Assembly: GCA_036362985.1 (NCBI GenBank)
Contig: JAYGXS010000001.1
Coordinates: 18,430,469 to 18,494,468, forward strand
Length of the DNA: 64,000 bases
Reading direction: 5' to 3'
Source of the DNA: Ligula intestinalis
Lineage: Eukaryota > Platyhelminthes > Cestoda > Diphyllobothriidea > Diphyllobothriidae
Shown here: piece after piece, positions 35,840 to 46,977 of the stretch
Layout of the letters: every line of letters starts with the position of its first letter
How positions within the stretch are numbered: position 1 is the first letter of the stretch
The notes under the pieces: generated by a model
The model's input: only the letters and a program-made list of their open reading frames with translations
Database searches by the model: none
What the model was told of the DNA's origin: nothing
Made by a program: the position numbers and the translations under genes

Positions 35840-37744
35840 CAGTTTCTAACTCACGCTAAACTAACTTAAGGAGCACGCCTATAGGTCACAAAATCCCATA
35901 TCGTGTTTCAAGATGCCATTCATGATCGTGAAGCATTCCACCACCATGTGAAAGGTATTCCTCTTCGTTCAAAATTTTATATCTCCATTAAGCACGTGAT
36001 CCTGCCACAGCTGAAATTAATGACCTATCGATCGAAATTCTCGGCGCTATGTTTTGATAGCATGTTAATCGCCATCAAACGAGTTAAGTTGCTGATCTTC
36101 GAAGGGCACCTTAGTCCCTACAAGTTCATATAAAGGGGGACAAACAAGACCACTTGATTTTATGTCATGTCCTTATTTGCCGCAATTCAGCAAATCAGAA
36201 AATATGTTAGCGGTCTACATTTGTCAAATAGTATATGCACAAATGGGATCAAATAATAAATCGCTTCGACCCTAGATTTTGGTGCACACCTTGAAAGCTC
36301 CCAAACCTATTACCACGCCATGGTCAAGGTGTTATAGAGACCGCAACAGACTGTCAAACATCAATGACTGCGGTGGAGAAACTAACGGACATAACAGGAA
36401 CCATCCGAAGTACTTAGCCATATCTGACGCAATATCGAAGCCAGGAGATCGATTTTGGTGAGATTTGCCAGTCAAGCAAATGTATTGCAGAGGAGTGACG
36501 CCAGTTACGAAGTCAAAGCTCCTTCCACAATAACCGATGACACCCTCAAGTACGATGAGATCTAAATTTTCAGGAGAGAGAAAAATCCGTAGCTACGAGC
36601 TACTTGACACAGGGTTTTCTGGCTGGGGAACATCAAAAAGCAAACTGGCGTTATGTTTCCATATCAAAGGTTGAGAATTCGTCAGGGTAACCGACTTAGG
36701 CCCATGGTTGGGACGTGAACTATCACTACCCTGGACGAATTTTAAGTTCAAGTAAATCCAAAGTCATGCATTTTGTTGGACTGACTCCTGTCATCTAAGT
36801 TTAATCGTTGTTTCTATTCCATTAAACCGTAAAGGTGGTGCTTCTGCACAGTTTAAATAAAGTGGTTTGGCCGTACCGGTTTATGAATATCTTAGACTAG
36901 TAATTTACTGTCATGGCCCTTTCCTTCTTAAACTGCATTTTGAAAAAAAAATATTTGCCTCCTCTTCTAAATATTTCTTTATATGCGTTTAAAAGTCAGA
37001 ATGCCGAAAGAAAAAATGATCACTTATCTGGTAATATAGCGCTCCTGGTCCGCGTTATATTCAAATTTATTCGGTACCCTTTCTTCATGATTCACTACAC
37101 ATCTAGAAGCCCACCGGTAGCTAGAAGAGTGTCATACCAAAATAAGACTAGGCCTACATTGCTTTGTTCAAGGTTGTAGATAGTTTTCGGCCGAATCCTC
37201 ACGGGTATCCGTGCCCTAACGTTAAAACATATCCTAACCGCAACACTTAACCTAACACTGACTTCATCACTAACGCCAAAATAACCACAATTATAAACCT
37301 AACTTCCCCTGCAAATTATCTTAGGATTATGCCTAAGGCGGTGGGGGGGGGGGAGTACTTAAAATTATGCTCCGCTCCTATTTCTACTGAGGCCTTTAAA
37401 GAATAGAGCACAGACAAAACGAACTAACTGCTATCCAATAGAAAACATTTGCTTCATTTTAAGTAGCCTGGTCTCCTAGGATCTAAGAGCCACAACTGCG
37501 AACTATGTGGGACGGCCGACTGGCCGAATTCACAAGTGTTTATCTATCTGACGGTTTATCACCTGACCTTTAAAAATTCCTATTAGAGACCAAGGTGCTT
37601 AGTCGTTTTGCGGAATTTCGATCACATGGTGGTCCCAAATTAAGTAATTTATCTCAACGATATGATCAACGCGGTTGCTTGGGCCAGTTATATTTCCGTC
37701 AGGTTTCGAAAAAACGTGCTCTAACCATATGTACACTTTTGGCA
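35840..37744. other. No gene recognised
   Basis: Mixed-composition noncoding DNA with short frames. A G-run lies at about 37,342-37,353. At 37,190-37,320 a run of CTAACC-like words is visible but irregular, not a telomere-type array. Confidence 0.3.
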
Positions 37745-38145
37745 ATAATTAGGGGAGAGGGGGAGAGGAGTTAATGGATCAAAGGGTCACAAATTCTAGA
37801 CCTAGTTTGGGACCAGACGGGGAGGGGGAAAGGCCTCCGACAATTAGTCCGTGTCGCCTCGTCGTTCCAGTCTCCCGTCTTGTTGGCAGGGGGCGGGGGA
37901 GGGGGGATGTAAAAATGCAAAGTGTCACAGTCTCGCGACGGCATGCGTCCCCATGCTGCCTGTGCCGGCGCGAGACCGTGACACCTTGCGTTCTGACACC
38001 CCCCCCTCCCCCCAGCAACCCGCGGTACTGGACCGACGGGGCCACACGAACTAATCGTCCGAAGCCTTTCGGCCTCCGCCCTCTGGCCCCAAACTAGGTC
38101 TACAATCTGAACCCCCAACGCCTCTCTCCACTGCCCCCAATTTTT
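37745..38145. repeat. 400-bp GC-rich palindromic element
   Basis: The left half (37,745 to about 37,950) and the reverse complement of the right half (about 37,950-38,145) align along their length with perhaps three quarters identity. Shared blocks are TAGACCTAGTTTGGG, AATTAGT.CGTGT, a G-rich run GGGGGAGGGGGG, and GTGTCAC.GTCTCGCG near the centre. The element is far more GC-rich than its flanks and has no coding motif. It is best described as a foldback or MITE-like element, or an inverted duplication of a repeat. The imperfect match suggests it is old. Confidence 0.75.
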
Positions 38146-38184
38146 ACTGATTAGTTGCTTAAACTTTTGTTTATTCTACCCTCC

Positions 38185-38240
38185 CTTGTATTATTTTAAT
38201 AGCCTGACGATGAATAATCGAAAACGTTCTTTCGCCTAAC
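38185..38240 (+). repeat. Short dispersed repeat tail, copy 1
   Basis: TGTATTATTTTAATA is followed by CCTGACGATGAATAATCGAAAACG. It closely resembles 41,035-41,085 (TTATATTAATATAAA, then TCTGAAGATGAATTATCCAAAA). Both follow C-rich tracts. CTGACGATGA...CGAAAAC is also close to hammerhead boxes, but the stems are weak. It is probably the 3' end of an unidentified retroelement family that includes the adjacent palindrome. Confidence 0.4.
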
Positions 38241-38447
38241 TTGACTTCTTGAATGCCTCCATGGGCATAATCACTGAAATTAAGTTTGTAGTCTTAAATA
38301 CGGGCTAAATCTAAGCTATACATGTACCTGAAAAAAAACTGTAAAGCCTTTTCGACAAAAAAAATGAATGGCATATTGATGAGAGGAAAATGTATGCCTC
38401 CCTCCGTGTACCTTGGACTTATCGAACTAACTATTTCGTAGTGTAGT

Positions 38448-38501
38448 ACTTTATACCTTTATCTTATACTTTATACCTTTATCTACTTTATACCTTTATC
38501 T
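38448..38501. repeat. 17-bp tandem repeat, three copies
   Basis: ACTTTATACCTTTATCT occurs at 38,448-38,464, 38,468-38,484 and 38,485-38,501, identical each time, with a 3-base spacer between the first two. A minisatellite of unknown origin. Confidence 0.9.
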
Positions 38502-38859
38502 AGTCTTGATTCTTGACTTCCTGTAACTCGAACGACATTTTGCAATCATTTCTGAACGTGTGGAATACGCCTCTGTTATTTATTTTTATTGCTATATGGG
38601 TCCAAATTTGTTTTCCCTTGGGAAAATTTGGATGTTTTGAATGACTTGGGGCTGGAGATAACTTGAACCATTACATATATATAGCAAATGATTGAAATGA
38701 GAATTCCGTTTAACCATCCAATTACGACCCAAGCTCTTGTCATTGTGCGCTGGCTTATATTCAACGAACGGCACCATGAGACGAGCACGTCCCGTAACAC
38801 AATCCATGAGTTCCAATCAACCATATTCAATATACCCAATCAAACATCAAAAGAACAGT

Positions 38860-39120
38860 AAACTTGTGGCTCAATGGCAAAGAACAGAAGTTCAAATCTC
38901 GAGGTCTGCATACCGGGGGTTGAGTAAGGCAACAAATGGACTTTCTCAATATCCCTGGTTTTTAATGCTAGGCGTTTCAGCATATGACGGCCCTCGGGAA
39001 TTACTTGCTTCTCCTAAAAGCGACCTCTTCCAGATTAGAGCTGTGCAGACGAATCACATGAGAACCGGTATGCTTTCGCAGATAAAAGGAAATTTAAAAG
39101 CATGTAGTTAGGCTATTTCG
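38860..39120 (+). repeat. Possible tRNA-headed SINE, decayed
   Basis: An A-box-like TGGCTCAATGG (about 38,869) and B-box-like GTTCAAATCTC (about 38,890) are present but only about 20 bases apart, shorter than in a tRNA. A GC-richer body follows with ATATCCCTGGTTTTTAATGC and GGCCCTCGGGAATTACTTG, ending near the stop of a 124-codon plus frame at 39,111. It differs from the SINE family near 46 kb. Confidence 0.35.
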
Positions 39121-41034
39121 CCCTTATTTTGATGCCTCCTGCTTTTCCATCTTCTGAGTGCTTGGTAAAGACAGCCAAATAAAAGAAAGCAATGCTGGAA
39201 AATGGTTGTATATTAAGGAATTTTAATTGCCAATGCTTAATGACGCACAGCAAGGACATAAAAAAGTTAGGAAAAGGCATAGCGCCACTCCAGACGAGCA
39301 GATTGCTCGCAGGTGCTTAGCGGCAACTATAAATGGTCAATGAGTTTGCTTGTTTTAAGGCTCAGTTTAATGTGACACTAAAGAAAGGAATTGAACAACT
39401 TTTATTCACACGGGCAGAGAAACTGAAATAAGTAGGATTTGATTTTAAAAATCCTACTATTGCCTTCAGCATCAGGTATTTCAAGAAGTAGGTTACGCTA
39501 CTGATCACAATCTGCTGATCTGAAAGCTCTCGTATTAGCAATTAACTGCGCACAAATCGTAAGCACTTAGTTTAGTGTTTTGGGGAATGTGCGTGACATT
39601 TTCACGAGAATTTTTACCCAGTGGTTCCACTGATGTTACCGAAAATCTGTTTATTGTTAAAATAATCAGAAATGTTAGTATATTCTGTGGTTTAGAATAA
39701 AACTTTGCCAAATTTACGGAGAAAGTTTTCAGTGACTGTTCTTTTTCAGCTTTTTTTTTGTAGGCAGACGTAAACAATAACAGAGAATCTGAAAGATCGC
39801 TAGTTTTGTTTTATTTAAAAGTGTCGAACTTTTGTGTGGCTTTAAGTAATTCATCAAAGCTTGCAGTTAGATCCTAACTATTTTGACGCAGATAGATGAG
39901 TGCACAAAAAGGTCCCCCAACATACAGTACGCGCCAGAATTTGTGCAACATGCTGACGTATGTGAAAGATTAATACTCTTTCGCTACTTGGTATTGGCGC
40001 AGGTTGTGATATTGATTATCATGTAGCTCATTCTGAAGTTATTTAGTAATGATAGGATGTGGTCTTTTTAAAGAGCATTGTTCTGACCACTAACGATACG
40101 TATGTACTGTAAAATGTACCTGCTAAAATTGTACGAGTTTTTACCATTGATTTTGTCTGCTTTTGTATATTCAAATGTGTTTTATGGAAAACATGCACGA
40201 AAAATTTTTTATTCTACCCATTTGGTAGCAAATTATGCCTTCTTTAAATTTTACACAAGATATGATAATCAGTATCATAGCCTGAGTGGATGCCAACCAG
40301 CGAAACAATATCAATCTTTCACATATGTCGGCATTTTGCACAAATTGTGCCGCCTACTGTACTAGACCAAATAGCTGCCTTGCATCTGCGAGGACAAGCA
40401 ATCGGTTAGTGCGTGCACGTAAACACCCGCCAAGGTAAAACTAACTTTCCCAAGCACTCACCTTCCTCGCCTTGATGCAGAAGAAAAGAGTGCTCTTTCA
40501 GATCTCTTCAATGTGCATCTACATCTCCACTTGCTCCCGTGGGTTGAGATTATATTGGTTGAAGGATTAGACAACTATCCAAGTGGGTACGAGTGTACCA
40601 GCCTGTTATCTAAACCAACATATAGAAAACTACATCTTCTGGTCAGTTGACAGTGGTCACCAGTTACACTTCAAACAAGCATTCTGAGTCAAACAGAAAG
40701 GCAATCCAAGTGCTGCGTGACTGGAAACTTATTACATCAGAGGCAGTGACCAGACGGTTTGTCAACCCAACATTGTGCTCGCATAAGACGTTCATGCAAG
40801 ACCTAAGGTGGCCCTTACCCAAAATGAACCGAGTAAGCTTATTTCACATCCTCCCATTTCGCTCTACAGCGCAAGAAAAGAGACGTTGCTGACCGCCAGC
40901 CAACCTTTCCCCACCCCTTCTCCATCCCAACTTCTGACGGAACTAGACTTTTAGCTAAACTTCGAACTTTTTGTAACCCCCCCCCCCCCTCTTAACGTTT
41001 CCTTGGCATTATGAACTTGTGCTGATCCATTCGT
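39121..41034. other. Mostly noncoding; decayed repeat at 40.4-40.9 kb
   Basis: The first part is AT-rich without features. From about 40,420 to 40,900 the sequence is GC-richer with broken plus frames, such as 40,647-40,892, followed by a C-run at 40,979-40,992. It looks like the remains of a coding retroelement, but no catalytic motif could be identified. Confidence 0.3.
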
Positions 41035-41090
41035 TCTTATATTAATATAAAGGTCTGAAGATGAATTATCCAAAAAAGACGGTTGCTGAA
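41035..41090 (+). repeat. Short dispersed repeat tail, copy 2
   Basis: Partner of the 38,185-38,240 sequence, sharing the AT-rich lead and the CTGA.GATGAAT.ATC.AAAA core. It lies just downstream of the 40.4-40.9 kb decayed coding-like region, consistent with being that element's 3' end. Confidence 0.4.
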
Positions 41091-41359
41091 CCTGACGCTG
41101 AAGTAAAAACTCAGCACACCTTCAAGTTCAAAAAAGAGAGAAGTTTTACACCTTTAGCAACGTATAGTAATATTTCACTGGGCTGTTGGTTAGATAAATC
41201 CAATTCGGCGAACAAAACTTTAGGATATATTCCTTAAAACATGAAGATGTCCAAGAATTTTCTAACCCGAATATAACTGGAACATAGATGCCGTTGAATA
41301 GTTGTTGATGAAGCACTTTGCATTGTATGTTATAAACTAAACGGGATTCACTTAAAATC

Positions 41360-41578
41360 TATATTGATGGATGCCATACGATTGGTAAAGTTTGGCGAGT
41401 AAAATCAATCCAAGTGTGATTAAACTCACGGTGGTAGGCGTGGCATTTGTAGCTCAACTTGTATAGCGTTGGTTTCGTGTTAAGAAGTTTCCTACCATGC
41501 GGGTTCAAACTCCATCGAATGCTGCTAGTGTTTTTCACAATTGGGACAGCTAAATTAAGCAAAAGTGTCAAATCTCCG
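41360..41578 (+). repeat. tRNA-derived SINE, copy 1
   Basis: The sequence contains the head ATCAATCCAAGTGTGATTAA, a tRNA-like part with A box TTTGTAGCTCAAC and B box GGGTTCAAACTCC, and the tail CACAATTGGGACA...AAATTAAGCA. The other copies are near 46 kb and 50 kb. This copy is more diverged in the anticodon region and has an unusually AT-rich 3' side. Confidence 0.7.
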
Positions 41579-41896
41579 AAATAAAAATCAAATTTTGAAA
41601 GGTGTTCGTTCGAGTAAGCTTGTGCAATAAAACGCTATTTTAGTGCAATAATAGCTGAGCCTACTGCTTAGCTAAAAGTTCCTTAAAAATCTTCCGCCAG
41701 GCTTTTTGCAGCAACTGTCTACAGACCACATTCTGCTGCATTATCTGACCTGTTAATACCTTTAGCTAAGCTAATATGCAATCCTCATTGTTCTATTTAG
41801 TAATCATTTGACCAAGAAAACAATGCGCACAGCTGAGTGGACATAAATGCGACAAACGCGACAGATTGTAAGAGTGCTAATAAGATTTGAACTCAC

Positions 41897-44800
41897 AGTA
41901 CTGGTTGCTGCAGTCAAAAGAGTCGGAGAGTCCCCTTTTACAGAAGTGCAGGACCGATTCCAGATCACGGGAAGGCAGTCCAGACCATCGCTTGTCAGTA
42001 ATTTCCTGTTGGCAAATGCATTTCCCTCAGCGGCACTAGAAAGTTCTTCCAGGCTCTCAGATGCGGTCCTGTTGTATGTCGTCCGACTTTGAGGCCGTTG
42101 ATTTCCTTCGCCCTGCTGAATTCGCATATTCTTTGCATAGCAAGCAAATTGAGCATTCTGTGCCAAAGTAGCATCCTGAGTCATGTACATTCCATGATCA
42201 GGATGACTAGGTGACTTTATAAGAACCGAAGCTGATGGTGAAAGTGGAGAGTACGAATTTTCTCTCATCGTCTGCGCTCTCGGGACCTCGGAGGCCTTAT
42301 AATAAACGTTACAGTCAGAAATAAGTGTTGAGGGGAAACTGCACTTCAGCGCATCCTCCTCCAGTAGGTGCGATGAAAGACCAATTATGGAGCCATCTCC
42401 GGTACAGAGCCACTGATCTGTTTTCTGGTTACGTGCGGGGGAAAGGCAGGTCTCAGTCGGCGGACCGTGCAACTCCTTCAATCCCGTGCCGCCGTTGATT
42501 TGATTGGCAAAGAGAAGGGAGTTGCGGTTAACGGGCGGGATAGATCGATGTCCGATTAGTCGGTTGTGTTTACGCCAGTAGCGCATATAAGTTAAAAGAC
42601 TGAGTGTAGCCACAAGTAAAAGAAAGACTAAACCTAATGCTAATAAGATAACCAGATCATTGGCAATCCGAGGTCGAACTTTGCCACGGATATTTTCTGT
42701 GGCTGTCTTCCGACCCACTACTCCGACGCGATTGGTTTTTTGGAGAGGGCTTTCGGCAGAGCCTGTTGCAGAGACAGATTTGCCCTGAAAGTTTGCGTCA
42801 GTGAGAGGTTCCTTGTTCGTTGCGTCGCTGGTAGGCGGTATATTCTCAACTGTGATTGAACGAGACGGTGAATCGTTAACCAGGACAAAAAATGTTATTG
42901 AGCTTGATCTCGGTGGTGTTCCTCCATCAGTCACCTGGACCCTAAAGACGTGGAAACCCCTGTCATCTGGGCGCATATCTCGTGACAAGTAGACGATTCC
43001 GGTTGTTGGCTCTACGTCTAAAAAGTCATGAGTGTCAGCTGGATCTCGAAGGTTGCGCGTAGCATTTGCCATGGAGGAATTAGTCGGGTTATTGTTTGCA
43101 CTCTGCGAGGGATCGGCAAATAGTTCGAATATGTGTGGACTTTCATTTGGATCTTTGTCATTAGCGTTTATTGTAAGCAGTTCAAAGTGTTTTTTCTCTT
43201 GCGAGGAAAGGACGAATGTCTTATTTTGTTTTTGAGGGAAGATTATGACCGGATCATTATCGTTTTCGTTTTCAACTATGATCTCCACCGTGGCTGTGAC
43301 TGTGCGTACTTTCGCGCGATCGTGTAAGGAAGGCGAAAGAGCGCTCGGCTCGTCGGTTGCCAAGACTGTAAACCGAAAGCTTTCTTCTACCTCTCGGTCA
43401 AGTGGCCTAGTTGTGTTGATGATTATTCGGTTCACAGTGTAGGATGCCTGACTTCTGCCTCCTGGGGTGCTTTGAGTACTCGGCACAGCCCAGAGTACAA
43501 ACGGTAGCGTTCCGTAGGGTTGTAAACCCAGGGTGAGTTTAACTTCACCCTCATCCTTATCGCTCACCAGAAGTTCACCAATAGGATAACCTGCAGGCAG
43601 GTTCTCTCGCACGTGAAATTTGTACTCTGACTGCTGAAATACCGGGGGATTGTCATTCTCATCGATAATGTTTACCTTTAATTCAAATGTGGAAGTCTTC
43701 GGCGGGATGCCGTTGTCAGATACCCTCACGCGTAGCGGAATAGATGAAAATGGCGGATCATAGGCCTCCCTGTCGATCTCACCTTTGGTCACTATGTCAC
43801 CCGTTTTCGAGTTGATTTGGAAGAGGGCCGTTGCACTTATGGGCTCAGTACTATCCGAGTTCTCCAGGCTGAAGGTCAACCTTCCGTTCTCACCTTCATC
43901 CAAATCAGTGGCATTGAGCCGAGTTATCAGTGTCCCAATCGGTGAGTTTTCTACAACGAAGGGCCACCTTTCAGGATCTATGCGGCTACCGCCAGCAAGG
44001 CGATAGTCGGTCGGCATTCGCAATTTAACCTCGGGCACATTATCATTCTCATCCTTTACTTTGATGCCAATGAAGGTACTTGCACTTCTTACTGGTCGAC
44101 CAGCATCTGAGCAGGTTATCCTGACCTGCCGAAATGCACCACCTGCTACCATATCCTCACGATCGAGTGCCACTGAAGTCAACAGGTTGTACTGAACAAT
44201 ACCATTACTCTGTCTAACTTCCGACAGATGAAATGGAGAGACAGCCGAGGTGTTGATCCATCCAGTATTTGGCCACGGTGAATTGGATATCACGGGTTGC
44301 TGAACACAGCTCACCTGACCATTGATACCTGCATCGCGGTCAGTGACGAGAATACTAGCAATAAACTGTGGGGGCGCAGCATTCTCTGCCACCACAGCGT
44401 ACTTCCTTGGCACAGACGTCATTGTGTCAGTGGATAGGAAATCAACTTCAATAATCGGTGCCTCATCGTTGGTATCAGTCACGTATATAATAACCTGGGC
44501 TGTGGCTGTATGAATGGATGAGGGTGTCTGCAATATCTGTGAGGTGGAATGTAATTTCGGCTCGTCGGCCGTATCGGTGGCAATCACACGGAATGAGTAC
44601 TGTGACTGAAATTCGTAATCCAGCGGCTTGCGCAGAAAGAGGTGTCCACTGTGGGCATTTATCGTAAAAAACTCGAGAATTTCCCTGTCTGTTGATGGGT
44701 TAAAGTAGTAGCGGACTTTTGCATTGGCTGAACTGTCAGCGTCTTCAGCCAATAGCTGCACGATTGGCGTTTTAATCCACTTACTCTCCGGTACCGTTGC

Positions 44801-45802
44801 TGTGTAAGTCACCATCCAGTTCTGATTCAGGGAATCCGAAACTGAGAAGTGTTCTGGTTCGTTGAAAGACTTTTCAGGACGACGAAATACAGGACCGTTG
44901 TCATTTATATCCTCAACGTAGATATGCACCTGCAGGGTGTCCTTTCCATTTCCCCCAGGGGCGAATTCCGACAACTCTGAACCATCGAGAGCTCGGATTC
45001 TGAAAGTAAATCTGTCAATCTTCTCATGATCAAGAGGCTTACGTAACTCAAGAAAGAGAGCTGTTATCTGACTGCCTGAATTTTTCGAGGAGAAGGATTG
45101 GTCCGTTTCTGAGATGAGAACCCATTCGGGCGGTAATTGAGGTTCGGCAACATAGGCGCGGATGGAGTACTGACGAGTGTCTAAATCAACTGCCAGAGGA
45201 AGGGGAAATCGTGAACCAACTTCGGCTGATTCGGGGACGGAAAGATTAACGTAGCCCGGATGCGGAAATGTGGGTGTGTGATCATTTCGATCCACCACAA
45301 CGACCTTAACAAAAACAAATTGGGGTACTTGGGTTTGTTGGCCAGTCGGGTTGATTGCAATCTGGAGTGTAAGGACACAGTCAGCGTCTGAACCCAGATG
45401 TTGATTTGTTTTGTACTTTTGGGGCTCCATGCTCTGACCGAAGTTGTTTTGGATGCTGGTGGGTGAGCAGACAACTTCCCGATCAATCTTCTCCCTTGTG
45501 AACAATTCCCCTGTCTCCTTGTTCACACGAAACAGCTGGCCCGGCATTTTAAGTGCGCCAAGCACCTGATAGTTCCAGGACGGATATTGACGCTCCTTTG
45601 AGGGGGTTTTCTCGGGGTCAGGAAAAGTGTTAGTGGATGGGAGCCGCACTTTCCCTACTAGGTGGTCAGTGGGAGTGTCGTCTGTTATCATGAAGGTGTT
45701 CAGGTCATTGGAGGAATCCCCTTCCGGCTGGTGATAACCTGGGTTGCATTTGATAGCAGGCGGCAAATTGCACAGTAGCACAAGGATTGTGGAACGCAGC
45801 AT
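41897..45802 (-). CDS. Protocadherin-like adhesion protein, large exon
   Basis: A single exon encodes about 1,302 residues. The start is the ATG at 45,802 (MLRSTILVLLCNLPPAIKC, a signal peptide). The upstream in-frame GTG is not used as a start, and a strong acceptor (TTTTTTTATAG) at 45,827-45,826 lies in the 5' UTR. Seven cadherin repeats follow. Their calcium-binding ends are visible as DRNDHTP, EDINDNGP, TDTNDEAP, KDENDNVP, IDENDNPP and ENENDNDP, with LDRE/LDHE and DAD/DRD/DKD motifs. The seventh is degenerate, ending in VNDSPS. A 23-residue membrane helix (VILLALGLVFLLLVATLSLL) precedes RYWRKHNR and a Ser-rich cytoplasmic tail. Translation in the genomic frame would continue about 30 codons, but a GTGAGT donor at 41,896-41,891 in phase 0 makes splicing likely. 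Seven repeats and one exon spanning ectodomain to tail match delta-type protocadherins. Role: calcium-dependent homophilic adhesion at the cell surface. Confidence 0.93.
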
Positions 45803-45824
45803 TTGGAAGTGAATCACGCTTTTA

Positions 45825-45907
45825 CCTATAAAAAAACAAAACTCGGATTAGACATTTCTAGTAGCTTGATAGTCAGTGGAAAAACTAAAAAAAATATTAT
45901 TGAAGAA
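45825..45907. promoter_or_regulatory. Intron 3' end before the protocadherin exon
   Basis: On the minus strand a TTTTGTTTTTTTATAG tract ends at 45,826. It is an excellent 3' splice site and implies at least one upstream noncoding exon. Most of the interval beyond it, up to 46.6 kb, is filled by SINE copies. Confidence 0.6.
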
Positions 45908-46165
45908 GTGTGGCAGATTTTCTGAATTGAAATTGACACAATTGTGAAAAAACACGTGGCGTTCGGTGGGCTTTGAACACATAAAGTAGGGAAGGACTTT
46001 TCACGAAGCTTATACTCTCACAGTTGAGCTACAAACGCCCCGCCTGCGCTGTGAATTTAATCACACTTGGACCAATTTTACCTGCCCAATTTTAACACCC
46101 GTAAGGAATCAACCATTACAGAACAGCAAGTTGACTGCCCAAGCAGGATTTCCAAAGCAATCATC
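45908..46165 (-). repeat. tRNA-derived SINE, copy 2
   Basis: Minus orientation. It has the head CCTGCTTGGGCAGTCA, the middle CCAAGTGTGATTAAATTCAC and the tRNA-like region GGCGTTTGTAGCTCAACTG. The B-box region is TGTGTTCAAAGCCCACC, followed by the closing AACGCC. The tail ends CACAATTGTGTCAATTTC and AAAATCTGCC. The 5' GGCGTTT and 3' AACGCC would pair as an acceptor stem. It lies about 80 bases upstream of the protocadherin 3' splice site. Confidence 0.75.
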
Positions 46166-46211
46166 TAGAATCTACCCAAATGACTACTAGAGAGACTTAT
46201 GAATAGTATGT

Positions 46212-46395
46212 TTGGCAGATTTGCTTAATTTACATTGGTCCAATTGTGGAAATACTCGCGGCGTTCGGTGAGATTTGAACCCGCATAGTAGAGAAGGCTT
46301 TTACGCGAAGACAATGCTCTTCCAGTCGAGCCACAAATGCCACGCCTGCACCGTGAATGTAACCAGATTTGGATCGATTGCTTAGAAAATCCTGC
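46212..46395 (-). repeat. tRNA-derived SINE, copy 3
   Basis: Minus orientation. It contains GTGGCTCGACTGGAAGAGC (A box region), GCGGGTTCAAATCTCACCG (B box) and a tail CACAATTGGACCAATGTAAA, then TTAAGCAAATCTGCC. The head is shortened: GGGCAGGATTTTC-like sequence joins the body with about 60 bases missing compared with copy 2. It meets copy 4 head-to-head near 46,390. Confidence 0.75.
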
Positions 46396-46612
46396 TTGGG
46401 CAGTCAGATTACTGTTCCGTAATGGTGGATTCCGTACGAGTGGTAAAGTTGGGCGGGTAAAATCGATCCAAATGTGATTAAATTCATGGCGCAGGCTTGG
46501 CGTTTGTAGCTCAACTGGGAGAGCATTGGCTTTCCATAAAGGCCTTCTCTACTATGTGGATTCAAATCCCACCGAACGCCGCGCATTTTTTCACAATTGG
46601 TTCAGCATTAAA
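46385..46612 (+). repeat. tRNA-derived SINE, copy 4
   Basis: Plus orientation and the most complete copy. It has the head AATCCTGCTTGGGCAGTCAG, TGGTGGATTCCGTACG, TGGCGTTTGTAGCTCAACTG (A box), an extended anticodon stem GGCTTT/AAAGGCC, a B box GGATTCAAATCCCACC, closing GAACGCC, and the tail TTCACAATTGGTTCA. A tRNA-like fold with an acceptor stem (GGCGTTT/GAACGCC) is possible. The oversized anticodon and variable region argues against a functional tRNA. Confidence 0.8.
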
Positions 46613-46781
46613 AGAACTTATTTCGCACTTGTATTGTTATTATCAATTAGTACCAGCAGGATTTCAATGGTCCCTATGAGGAGGTGTAGATGTGGAAGCT
46701 CGCAAAGCAAAACATTTGCTCCCGCTCTCGCTCGCAAAGTAATTTTACGTACGTCACCGCGCCCGTCATAATTTTAAACAG

Positions 46782-46947
46782 AATGGGTGTACGTGTTGTC
46801 GTTTGGAATGTTGTCAACCGATATGCTGATCGCTATCAGCTTCGCCAGTGCCTCGTTCGACTAACATCTCAACTCACGTCTATCTTCCCGACAAAGGACT
46901 GCCGGTTAAGGCTTTGTGAGATCGTATTGGCTGCGCTGTCCGCATGA
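46782..46947 (+). CDS. Possible small terminal exon, unknown product
   Basis: After TTTTAAACAG a plus frame begins (ATG at 46,783) and runs 54 codons to TGA at 46,945-46,947, with AATAAA at 46,972-46,977. The residues are protein-like (NRYADRYQLRQCLVRLTSQL) and helical. No homology is recognised. It may be part of a repeat that continues into the GC-rich tract at 47 kb. Confidence 0.25.
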
Positions 46948-46977
46948 TTCACAACTGAGTACATCATCACTAATAAA

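Noticed and set aside
37190..37330. CTAACC-like words as interstitial telomere repeat
   Set aside because: The units vary in length and sequence and never form a tandem array.
41804..41896. Last 30 codons of the long protocadherin frame as coding
   Set aside because: They follow a consensus GTGAGT donor and end in hydrophobic, Arg/Cys-rich residues unlike the tail, so they are probably intron.
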